Shown here: in pieces, positions 1 through 5,165 of the stretch
Layout of the letters: each line of letters starts with the position of its first letter
Position numbering within the stretch: the first letter of the stretch is position 1
DNA from: Flavipsychrobacter sp.
GTDB taxonomy: Bacteria > Bacteroidota > Bacteroidia > Chitinophagales > Chitinophagaceae
Assembly: GCA_021156265.1 (NCBI GenBank)
Contig: JAJNBR010000126.1
Location: forward strand, 1-7,880
DNA: 7,880 nt
Direction: 5' to 3'
Position numbers and translations under genes: made by a program
The notes under the pieces: generated by a model
Told to the model about the DNA's origin: nothing
The model's input: only the letters and a program-made list of their open reading frames with translations
Databases searched by the model: none

Positions 1-734
1 ACCGACTCGCGGTGGTTGCAGAAGATGATGCTCGACCTGTTGCCGATGGAACATAATAATTGAAACAGTGTATCCAGCTTGTCGGCATCGGGCGATTCAA
101 CTATTCTATAATCCAGTCCGGCAGACTCCTCGTTCTTCAGGTGCAGAAAATTGAGCGTGACAGGTTCCTCCAGTCCAACAAATTCCGGTATCTCCACCGC
201 TTCTGTGGCCGAAGTGAGCACACGCCTTTTTACGTTGGGCAGGGAGCTGATGATAAATTCCATTTCCTCTGTGAAACCCATGTCCAGCGATTTATCGAAT
301 TCATCCAGTATCAGGGTCTCGATAGCATCAACGGTTATATTATTGCGGCGCATATGATCGCCGAGGCGGCCGGGAGTGCCCACAATGACAGATGGTGCTT
401 CGATAAGATTATTCTCCTCTATCTCACGTTTGTGCCCTCCGTAACAGCTGGTGATCTTCAGGCCTGTACCCATAGAGCGAAATACTTGTTCGATCTGCTG
501 CGCCAGCTCGCGTGAGGGCACCACGATAAGCGCCTGTGTTTTACGGGTGGCAGGGTCTAACTGTTGCAGCAAGGGCAGCAGAAAAGCAAGCGTTTTACCG
601 GAGCCCGTAGCCGACAACAAAACAATGTCGTTGTGTTTATCGTGGGCTACCAAAGAGGCCTCCTGCATTTCGTTGAGGGCATCTATCTTCAGGCTGGCCA
701 GTATTGTGTCGAATGAGAATTTTTTCTGCTGCAT
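1..734 (-). CDS. DEAD/DEAH-box RNA helicase, N-terminal part (cut by window edge)
   Basis: The reading frame runs from an ATG at 734 to the left edge without a stop (244 codons seen). The first RecA-like domain is complete: a Q-motif-like start (F6 to Q24, with LNEMQ at 20-24), motif I ATGSGKT (42-48), motif Ia PSRELAQQ (73-80), GG (99-100), motif Ib TPGR (120-123), motif II DEFD (144-147) and motif III SAT (175-177). The start of domain 2 follows with IIFCN (236-240). The family unwinds short RNA duplexes with ATP, in ribosome assembly or mRNA turnover. Motif II reads DEFD instead of DEAD; from memory, DEFDKSL is common in a Bacteroidota subfamily, so it need not mean loss of activity. The start is well fixed because the Q motif begins only a few residues after it. 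The specific RNA target cannot be told, and the C-terminal half lies outside the window. Confidence 0.93.
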   Translation of the reverse strand, partial: MQQKKFSFDTILASLKIDALNEMQEASLVAHDKHNDIVLLSATGSGKTLAFLLPLLQQLDPATRKTQALIVVPSRELAQQIEQVFRSMGTGLKITSCYGGHKREIEENNLIEAPSVIVGTPGRLGDHMRRNNITVDAIETLILDEFDKSLDMGFTEEMEFIISSLPNVKRRVLTSATEAVEIPEFVGLEEPVTLNFLHLKNEESAGLDYRIVESPDADKLDTLFQLLCSIGNRSSIIFCNHRES

Positions 735-740
735 GCGCTG

Positions 741-748
741 CAAAAGTA
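741..748 (-). promoter_or_regulatory. -7 element TACTTTTG of the helicase gene
   Basis: Read on the minus strand, TACTTTTG matches the Bacteroidota -7 consensus TAnnTTTG exactly and is followed by C, as is usual. Only six bases lie between its final G and the helicase ATG, so transcription would start at or just before the start codon. No convincing TTTG -33 box is seen at 19-20 bp spacing. Confidence 0.55.
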
Positions 749-801
749 GGCTTCTTTATCGGGACGACCTTAAAACAGCCCGTGAAAAAGGAAAATCCTG
801 T

Positions 802-809
802 TATCTTTG
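802..809 (+). promoter_or_regulatory. -7 element TATCTTTG of the tRNA-Pro gene
   Basis: TATCTTTG followed by C fits TAnnTTTG exactly and lies 15 bp before the mature 5' end of the tRNA, leaving a short 5' leader for RNase P to remove. No clear -33 TTTG is present. It is divergent from the helicase promoter about 55 bp away. Confidence 0.6.
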
Positions 810-824
810 CATCCCCAACCGGAT

Positions 825-901
825 CGGGAAGTGGCGCAGCCCGGTAGCGCACTTGCATGGGGTGCAAGGGGTCGCAAGTTCGAATCTTGTCTTCCCGACC
901 A
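825..901 (+). tRNA. tRNA-Pro (anticodon GGG)
   Basis: A full cloverleaf can be drawn. Acceptor stem CGGGAAG (825-831) pairs with CTTCCCG (891-897) over 7 bp. D stem GCGC (834-837) pairs with 847-850. Anticodon stem CTTGC (852-856) pairs with GCAAG (864-868) around the loop ATGGGGT, giving anticodon GGG at 859-861. The T stem 874-878 pairs with 886-890 (one G-U) around TTCGAAT. The discriminator is A898 and the CCA end is encoded (899-901). It reads the proline codons CCC and CCU. The layout matches bacterial tRNA-Pro(GGG), including the C1-G72 pair typical of proline tRNAs. Confidence 0.97.
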
Positions 902-904
902 ACG

Positions 905-938
905 AAAGCTCAGCAGCAATGCTGGGCTTTTTATTTTT
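905..938 (+). terminator. Intrinsic terminator of the tRNA-Pro gene
   Basis: An 11-bp hairpin (905-915 with 920-930, one G-U pair) closes on a GCAA tetraloop of the GNRA type and is followed by TTATTTTT. It begins four bases after the tRNA CCA. The T tract overlaps the stop codon of the convergent SRPBCC gene. On the minus strand the hairpin has no T run behind it, so it probably works mainly for the tRNA. Confidence 0.85.
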
Positions 939-1371
939 CCAGTATGCTCTTTAATAGTGCAAGGTCTTTTTGATTGGCTTTTTTCATGGCCATCGACATG
1001 AACGGCGAAAAAATGCCGGAAAACCCTGAAGGCTTGCCTGCGTTGCGAAGCGTCATTTTGGTTTTATTTCCGGCAAGCGCTTCCCATTCGTAGGTCGTTT
1101 CCATGGGGAATGGTCCATCGGCGGTGCGCATTACCAGCTTTTTACCGGGTACCAGTTCTGTTATCTCGTACACATAGGCCAGTTCCCTTCCCAGGAACCG
1201 CGCTTTAAAAGCTACCAGGGACCCAACGGCTAGTGGTTTTGCTGTTTTCCATTCAACTGATCTGATGTTCTTATACCACTTGGTAGCATTATCCGGATCG
1301 GAAGCAAACATGGCTACCTGCTCGCTGGGTCGATCTATCACTATCTCTGTTATTACGTTTACTGTTTTCAT
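931..1371 (-). CDS. SRPBCC-family (polyketide cyclase/dehydrase-like) protein
   Basis: A 146-residue protein with no signal peptide or membrane segment, so probably cytoplasmic. The pattern is that of the SRPBCC/START-like helix-grip fold. It has an opening beta strand (VNVITEIVIDRP, 4-15), a short helical stretch around a Trp (DPDNATKWYKNI, 25-36), antiparallel strands with the phrase ELVPGKKLVMRTADGPFPMETTY (72-94), and a long C-terminal helix (about 124-145) that would close the cavity. Length fits the family's usual 140-160 residues. Members bind small hydrophobic ligands and some catalyse cyclisation or lipid chemistry, but no substrate can be read here. The gene stands alone, convergent with the tRNA and divergent from the HipA-like gene 83 bp away. 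I see no clear TAnnTTTG promoter for it. A weak AGGG lies before the ATG. Confidence 0.85.
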   Translation of the reverse strand: MKTVNVITEIVIDRPSEQVAMFASDPDNATKWYKNIRSVEWKTAKPLAVGSLVAFKARFLGRELAYVYEITELVPGKKLVMRTADGPFPMETTYEWEALAGNKTKMTLRNAGKPSGFSGIFSPFMSMAMKKANQKDLALLKSILEK

Positions 1372-1398
1372 ACCCTAATGACGATGAAGTTATTCAAA

Positions 1399-1417
1399 AC
1401 CGGACAAGACCGGTCTT
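1399..1417. promoter_or_regulatory. Palindrome and 10-bp-spaced ACCGG repeat in a divergent intergenic region
   Basis: AAGACCGGTCTT (1406-1417) is a perfect 12-bp palindrome. A second half-like copy, ACCGGAC (1399-1405), lies exactly 10 bp (one helical turn) before ACCGGTC (1409-1415). The element sits between the SRPBCC gene and the HipA-like gene, just upstream of the latter's -7 element, which is a reasonable place for an operator. The repeats could also fold as a weak CCGG stem followed by T residues. No regulator gene is adjacent. Confidence 0.35.
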
Positions 1418-1439
1418 TTTTATTTCGCGCTGTGCAGCC

Positions 1440-1447
1440 TATTTTTG
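1440..1447 (+). promoter_or_regulatory. -7 element TATTTTTG of the HipA-like/DUF3037 operon
   Basis: TATTTTTG matches TAnnTTTG and ends seven bases before the ATG at 1455. Transcription would begin within a few bases of the start codon, giving a nearly leaderless mRNA, and no Shine-Dalgarno site precedes the gene. The expected -33 position is a T-rich stretch without a clean TTTG. Confidence 0.5.
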
Positions 1448-1454
1448 AAAGATC

Positions 1455-2246
1455 ATGCTCAAGCAACCGGAACTCCGGAAAGTAAGTGTAACCCGCTATG
1501 TAACGCCACTGCGCGAAGGCGGATCGCTACCCGCAATAGCAGAAGCTGATGATGGCTTTCTGTATGTGTTGAAGTTCAGGGGTGCAGGACAAGGACCGAG
1601 GGCGCTGATAGCTGAACTGATAGGCGGCGAACTGGCGCGGGCGCTTGGTTTGAAAGTGCCGGAGCTGGTATTTGCCAACCTCGACGCCGCTTTCGGACGT
1701 ACGGAACCGGATGAGGAAATACAGGACCTGCTGAAGGCAAGTGTAGGCTTAAACCTGGCGCTGCATTACCTGCAAGGCTCTATCACCTACGACCCTGCGG
1801 TGACTACGATAGACACGGAACTGGCCTCGAAGATCGTGTGGCTGGATTGCCTGCTCACCAACGTAGACCGTACCTGCCGCAATACCAATATGCTGATGTG
1901 GCACCGCGAGCTATGGTTGATAGACCATGGTGCGTCACTATACTTCCACCACTCCTGGCACGACTGGCAAGCGAAAGCGAAACTACCATTCACCTATATA
2001 AAAGACCATGTGTTGCTGCTACAGGCATCCAACTTGGAAGACGCTGATAAAATATGCCGTTCGATAGTGAGCCCGGAATTGATCCGCAGCATTGCTGGGT
2101 TGATACCGGAAGAATGGCTCACAGAATCGCCCTTCTCCTCGCCGGAGGAGCATAGGGCGGCCTACGCAGAATTTTTAGAGACAAGACTGGCGCATTCGGA
2201 TATTTTTGTAAAAGGAGCAGAACATGCAAGAGCAGCACTTATTTGA
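1455..2246 (+). CDS. Short HipA-like kinase (HipA_2-type)
   Basis: A 263-residue protein that reads as a compact HipA-family Ser/Thr kinase. LYVLKFRGAGQG (36-47) looks like the nucleotide-binding strand with the ATP lysine K40. NVDRTCRNTN (136-145) resembles the catalytic loop, with D138 as likely base and a metal-binding Asn nearby. LIDHGASL (155-162) takes the place of the DFG motif, with D157. All key residues seem present. Classical HipA is about 440 residues and phosphorylates glutamyl-tRNA synthetase; this protein lacks the usual N-terminal region and no HipB-like helix-turn-helix gene is nearby. It overlaps the DUF3037 gene by 23 bp, and the two recur together in Bacteroidota as far as I recall, which suggests a functional pair. 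Substrate and toxicity are unknown. The ATG is supported by the close upstream -7 element. Confidence 0.82.
   Translation: MLKQPELRKVSVTRYVTPLREGGSLPAIAEADDGFLYVLKFRGAGQGPRALIAELIGGELARALGLKVPELVFANLDAAFGRTEPDEEIQDLLKASVGLNLALHYLQGSITYDPAVTTIDTELASKIVWLDCLLTNVDRTCRNTNMLMWHRELWLIDHGASLYFHHSWHDWQAKAKLPFTYIKDHVLLLQASNLEDADKICRSIVSPELIRSIAGLIPEEWLTESPFSSPEEHRAAYAEFLETRLAHSDIFVKGAEHARAALI
2201..2217 (+). promoter_or_regulatory. Ribosome binding site and possible internal -7 element for the DUF3037 gene
   Basis: AAAGGAG (2211-2217) lies six bases before the DUF3037 ATG, inside the end of the kinase gene. It is one of the few good Shine-Dalgarno sites in the window and fixes that start. Directly upstream, TATTTTTG (2201-2208) fits the -7 consensus and could start a separate DUF3037 transcript. 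No TTTG -33 box accompanies it and the bases also encode kinase residues, so the promoter reading is tentative. Confidence 0.5.
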
Positions 2247-2607
2247 GTACGCCGTGATACGTCTGGTACCCCGGGTGGAGCGTGAGGAATTCCTCAACGT
2301 GGGCGTAGTGTTGTATTGCCCCGGCCAGAAATTTTTGAGTTGCCGCTTTGTGCTGGACGAAGCAAAGCTGAAAGCATTTGGCTGCGAACCCGACTGCGAG
2401 GAGCTGAAACAATATCTTACTGCCATGGAACGTATATGCGCAGGCAGTCCTGATTCAGGACCCATTGGCAAACTGGCGATAGCCGAACGCTTTCGCTGGC
2501 TTACGGCAACACGCAGTACTGTAGTGCAAACTTCCAGGGTACATACCGGCTTTTGTGATGATGCAGGTGAGGAATTAGGAAAGTTGTTGGACCAACTGGT
2601 ATTGTGA
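2224..2607 (+). CDS. DUF3037 domain protein
   Basis: A 127-residue protein that matches the DUF3037 pattern: FEYAVIRLVPRVEREEFLNVG (7-27) followed by VVLYCPGQKF, then a charged region with LDEAKLKAFGC (44-54) and a C-terminal half containing RFRWLT (89-94). No signal peptide or membrane segment is visible, so it should be cytoplasmic. The biochemical role of the family is not known to me. The start lies 23 bp inside the upstream HipA-like kinase gene and has a strong AAAGGAG site, a layout expected for translational coupling and fixed stoichiometry. The reasonable guesses are that it binds, regulates or is phosphorylated by the kinase, but nothing in the sequence proves this. No clear terminator follows before the BON gene. 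Confidence 0.85.
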   Translation: MQEQHLFEYAVIRLVPRVEREEFLNVGVVLYCPGQKFLSCRFVLDEAKLKAFGCEPDCEELKQYLTAMERICAGSPDSGPIGKLAIAERFRWLTATRSTVVQTSRVHTGFCDDAGEELGKLLDQLVL

Positions 2608-2650
2608 TCACAAGCCAATGAATTAGCTGGTACAATTTTGTTGCCTGTAG

Positions 2651-2662
2651 GGTATTAATACC
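2651..2662. promoter_or_regulatory. Perfect palindrome GGTATTAATACC before the BON gene
   Basis: A 12-bp perfect inverted repeat ends six bases before the ATG at 2669. No clean TAnnTTTG promoter is seen in the 61-bp gap after the DUF3037 gene. The nearest T-rich run, TACAATTTTG (2631-2640), has two bases too many between TA and TTTG. The palindrome could be an operator or a small hairpin over the ribosome entry site. It may also be chance. Confidence 0.3.
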
Positions 2663-2668
2663 AATACT

Positions 2669-3367
2669 ATGGCATACGACTATCGAAACCGCCCGCGCCC
2701 GCGTTTTTCCGATTGGAGAAATAACCCCGACTATCGCGACGAGCGAAGAGAAGTGCGGGGAGAGGATATAGGTGGCGAGAATAATTACGGCATTGATAAT
2801 GACCGCGATTACCGCTTCCGGGAGCAACAATGGCGTGCAGACGCGCATCCTCATTACCCTACAGAGCCGCACCCGGTAAATGCAGCCTTTGGTACACGGA
2901 TGGGCAACTTTGGCCAAATTGTGTACGATCCCAGTTACGGCATTGATACTTTTGGCTACCACAATGAAGCACCTGCACATCGCTGGCATATCGTAGGCAT
3001 GCCGGAGAATAGTCAAAACCGGCCGGGTAGTCACCGTGGCAAAGGCCCCAAGAACTACCTCCGTTCCGATGAGCGCATCAGCGAGGACATCAATGACAGG
3101 TTGCAGGATGATCCGTATGTGGACGCTTCAGACATCGAAGTGCGTATTGATAAATGCGAAGTGATACTGAGCGGCACTGTAGATGATCTGCGAGCTAAAC
3201 GCAGGGCCGCCGATATAGCAGAAGATGTGCGCGGCGTACGTCATGTGGAGAATCACATCAGGGTGCGTAATGAAAACGATGACCAATATAAGTTCCCAAC
3301 GGCAACAACTACGGGCGGCGCCGTCAATTTAGATAGCAAGGCTGAGCGGGACAAAAACAAAAGATAA
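2669..3367 (+). CDS. BON-domain protein with a long disordered N-terminus
   Basis: A 232-residue protein. Residues 1-120 are rich in Arg, Asp, Asn, Pro and Tyr and look unfolded. The phrase GKGPKNYLRSDERI (124-137) leads into a BON domain (about 132-199) with DASDIEVRI (152-160), SGTVDDLRAKRRA (168-180) and GVRHVENHIRV (189-199). A charged tail ends in KNKR. BON domains bind phospholipid or other surfaces and often occur in osmotic-stress or secreted proteins. Here no signal peptide is present, so a cytoplasmic or peripheral location is likely. The turn residue before the central strand, usually Gly in the family, is Cys163. The DUF3037 gene ends 61 bp upstream. Downstream is a long hairpin and then the START gene. 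Function is not established; a stress role is only inference. Confidence 0.85.
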   Translation: MAYDYRNRPRPRFSDWRNNPDYRDERREVRGEDIGGENNYGIDNDRDYRFREQQWRADAHPHYPTEPHPVNAAFGTRMGNFGQIVYDPSYGIDTFGYHNEAPAHRWHIVGMPENSQNRPGSHRGKGPKNYLRSDERISEDINDRLQDDPYVDASDIEVRIDKCEVILSGTVDDLRAKRRAADIAEDVRGVRHVENHIRVRNENDDQYKFPTATTTGGAVNLDSKAERDKNKR

Positions 3368-3370
3368 TGT

Positions 3371-3408
3371 GATAATAAAGCCTTTAACACCTTAAAGGCT
3401 TTATTATT
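3371..3408 (+). terminator. Long hairpin between the BON and START genes
   Basis: A perfect 16-bp stem (3372-3387 with 3392-3407), extendable by one G-U pair, closes on the loop CACC. The 3' arm is T-rich but no independent T tract follows (TAGTAAC). It starts a few bases after the BON stop codon and ends 18 bases before the START ATG. It fits a terminator or a 3'-protecting or attenuating hairpin. Its outer arms are identical for 13 nt to those of the terminator at 6492-6535. Confidence 0.7.
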
Positions 3409-3426
3409 AGTAACTTCAGGAGAGTT

Positions 3427-4068
3427 ATGATAAGAATTTTTTTGCTGGGGCTCATCTGTTTGTCGATGACAGCCACAGCGCACCAGCACAACTGGCAATT
3501 GAAAAAACAGGAAGGCGATCTGAAGATATATACCGGAACTGCCGAGGTTTCGAAGGTGAAAGCGTTGAAAGTAGAGTATAAGATCAATGCTTCGTTGAAA
3601 CAACTGGCTGCTGTCTTGTTGGATGTAGCCGGTCAGCCGGCATGGGTGTATAGTACTAAGTCATCATCACTACTGCAGAAACTAAGTGACAGCGAGTTTG
3701 TTTCGTATTCGGAGAAGGTGATGCCCAATCCTTTTTCTAATCGCGACCTGGTCACCAAAGTGACCATGAGCCAGGATCCCGCAACTAAGGTGCTGACCAT
3801 TAATGTGACAGGCCTGCCTAAATACATTCCTGAAAAAGACGACCTGGTGCGTGTACCGATGGCAAAAGCTAAATGGACGGTAACGCCACTCAGCAACACC
3901 CAGCTAAAAGTAGAATACGTGGCAGAGGCCGAGCCCGGCGGTAATATACCTTCCTGGGTAGCCAATCTTTTCCTGTTAAAAGGACCTTCTGAAAGCTTTA
4001 AAAAACTCAGCGCTGTAGTTCAACAACCGAAGTACAGGAACGCAACTGTAAGTTTTATCGACAACTAG
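3427..4068 (+). CDS. Exported START-domain (lipid-transfer-like) protein
   Basis: A 213-residue protein with a clear signal peptide: short basic start, hydrophobic core (about 4-14), and a likely cut after ATA at residue 18. No lipobox cysteine is seen, so it should be soluble in the periplasm or outside the cell. The mature part reads as a START/StAR-like domain: WQLKKQEGDLKIYTG (23-37), a repeated strand pattern through YSEKVMPNPFSNRDLV (94-109), VTGLPKYIPEKDDLVRV (127-143), AKWTVTPL (148-155) and PGGNIPSWVANLFLLKGP (170-187), typical of the domain end. START domains hold a hydrophobic ligand, often a lipid; the ligand here is unknown. AGGAG (3418-3422) precedes the ATG. The gene follows a long hairpin with no visible promoter of its own and ends tail-to-tail with folE in a shared CTAG. 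Confidence 0.86.
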   Translation: MIRIFLLGLICLSMTATAHQHNWQLKKQEGDLKIYTGTAEVSKVKALKVEYKINASLKQLAAVLLDVAGQPAWVYSTKSSSLLQKLSDSEFVSYSEKVMPNPFSNRDLVTKVTMSQDPATKVLTINVTGLPKYIPEKDDLVRVPMAKAKWTVTPLSNTQLKVEYVAEAEPGGNIPSWVANLFLLKGPSESFKKLSAVVQQPKYRNATVSFIDN

Positions 4069-4661
4069 TACAGGTCGGCAGTTATCAGCCTCAGGAATTC
4101 AGAGCGTGTTTCGTTTTTCTCGAACTGTCCGCTAAATGCAGAGGTAGTAGTCACGCTATTCTGTTTAGACACGCCACGCATCATCATGCACAGGTGCTTG
4201 GCTTCAATAACCACAGCTACACCCAGCGGGTTTAATGTTTCCTGTATCACATCCAATATCTGGTGGGTCATACGCTCTTGTACCTGCAGGCGGCGCGAAT
4301 AGCAATCAACCACGCGGGCTATTTTGCTAAGACCTGTTATGTAACCGTTCGGGATGTAGGCAATGTGCGCCTTGCCGAAGAAAGGCAGCATATGGTGCTC
4401 GCACATGGAATAAAGCTCGATATCCTTCACGATGACCATTTCACTGTACGACTCATGAAACTTGGCTTGTTCCAAAATGGCCTTGGCGTCGGTATGGTAA
4501 CCCTGCGTCATGTACAGCATCGCCTTGGAGATGCGCTCCGGCGTTTTCAGCAGGCCCTCGCGTTGGGGGTCTTCACCAAGGTTTTCGATAATGGAGCGGT
4601 AATTTTCCATCATGTTGGCAATGGTCTCTTCGTGAAAATGCTCAGTCTTTTTATATGACAC
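4065..4661 (-). CDS. folE: GTP cyclohydrolase I (FolE, type IA)
   Basis: A 198-residue enzyme that converts GTP to 7,8-dihydroneopterin triphosphate, the first step to folate, queuosine and biopterin-like compounds, in the cytoplasm. The zinc site is complete: C87 and H90 in CEHHMLPFFGKAHIAYIP (87-104) and C158 in KHLCMMMRG (155-163). H89 and H156 line up with catalytic E. coli His112 and His179. GEDPQREGLLKTPERI (29-44), RVVDCYSRRLQVQERMT (116-132) and the SEFLRLI end (187-193) are typical. Length is a little below the E. coli enzyme (222). The start is read as GTG at 4661; the next in-frame ATG would remove part of the N-terminal helix. It is the second gene of an operon, 26 bp behind the PTPS/QueD gene, and no strong Shine-Dalgarno site is seen. 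Confidence 0.97.
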   Translation of the reverse strand: MSYKKTEHFHEETIANMMENYRSIIENLGEDPQREGLLKTPERISKAMLYMTQGYHTDAKAILEQAKFHESYSEMVIVKDIELYSMCEHHMLPFFGKAHIAYIPNGYITGLSKIARVVDCYSRRLQVQERMTHQILDVIQETLNPLGVAVVIEAKHLCMMMRGVSKQNSVTTTSAFSGQFEKNETRSEFLRLITADLY

Positions 4662-4687
4662 CGGATATCGTTTGTAGTTAGTAAGAT

Positions 4688-5098
4688 CTAGCCGAAATAT
4701 TCGACATATATGCGAGGCGTTTCATAGAGCTTTACGCAGTGCAGTTGCGCGCCCTCGTTTTCAATATGCGAGCGCAGCTCGTTCCAGATGCCGATGGCAA
4801 AGTTCTCGGCGCTGGTCAGCTTGCCCTTCATGAAATCAACATCCATGTTCAGGTTGCGGTGGTCTGCGCGCTCTATGATCACATCCTTTATCAGGTCGCC
4901 CAGCGTTTTGGCGTTGAAGATGAAACCGGTTTCGGGATGTGGATCGCCTTTGATGGTCACGTGCAGCTCATAGTTATGGCCATGCCAGTTGGCATTGGCG
5001 CATTTGCCAAACACTTCGCGGTTTTGCTCTTCGCTCCAGTTTTCGTTGTACAGTCGGTGGGCCGCATTAAAATGTTCCACACGTGTGAGGTAAACCAT
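4688..5098 (-). CDS. queD: 6-carboxy- or 6-pyruvoyl-tetrahydropterin synthase (QueD/PTPS family)
   Basis: A 136-residue T-fold enzyme that acts on dihydroneopterin triphosphate, the product of FolE. Zinc ligands are H14 (NAAHRL), H39 and H41 (HGH). C33 is the catalytic cysteine, D79-H80 (ADHRNLN) form the proton-relay pair, and E126 in YETP anchors the pterin. In E. coli QueD the motif is C-x3-HGH; here it is C-x5-HGH (CANANWHGH), the spacing seen in animal 6-pyruvoyl-tetrahydropterin synthase. EVFGKC, DPHPETGF, SAENFAIGIW and the end YVEYFG also resemble the animal enzyme. Many Bacteroidota homologues of this type are annotated as QueD, so the true product (queuosine precursor or biopterin precursor) is open. 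It is first in the operon with folE and has its own strong promoter. Confidence 0.93.
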   Translation of the reverse strand: MVYLTRVEHFNAAHRLYNENWSEEQNREVFGKCANANWHGHNYELHVTIKGDPHPETGFIFNAKTLGDLIKDVIIERADHRNLNMDVDFMKGKLTSAENFAIGIWNELRSHIENEGAQLHCVKLYETPRIYVEYFG

Positions 5099-5115
5099 TT
5101 TTTCTAATTATGGTG

Positions 5116-5147
5116 CAAAATTAGCTTTACATAATGGTTTGGACAAA
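5116..5147 (-). promoter_or_regulatory. Promoter of the queD-folE operon
   Basis: On the minus strand a -33 TTTG (5144-5147) and a -7 TAATTTTG (5116-5123) are separated by 20 bp, both matching the Bacteroidota consensus exactly. The ATG follows 17 bases after the -7 element, so the leader is very short and leaves no room for a preQ1 or other riboswitch. The box lies in the 67-bp gap shared with the divergent futalosine hydrolase gene. Confidence 0.8.
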
Positions 5148-5165
5148 AATGCTCTATTTTGTAGT

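Noticed and set aside
60..515. A 151-codon plus-strand frame opposite the helicase
   Set aside because: The minus strand encodes all domain-1 helicase motifs without a break, so this frame is a shadow.
825..901. tRNA-Pro as an integration site for a mobile element
   Set aside because: No integrase gene, no repeat of the tRNA 3' end and no phage-like gene occurs in the window.
2501..3034. A 177-codon minus-strand frame across the DUF3037 and BON genes
   Set aside because: It crosses two recognised genes and the intergenic region between them and resembles no known protein.
5099..5115. A preQ1 or folate riboswitch before queD-folE
   Set aside because: Only 17 bases separate the -7 box and the ATG, too few for any known riboswitch.
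5139..5165. An upstream TTG start that would add nine residues to MqnB
   Set aside because: The added residues precede the standard first strand MNILLSAATE and overlap the promoter region of the divergent operon; the ATG at 5166 fits the family.
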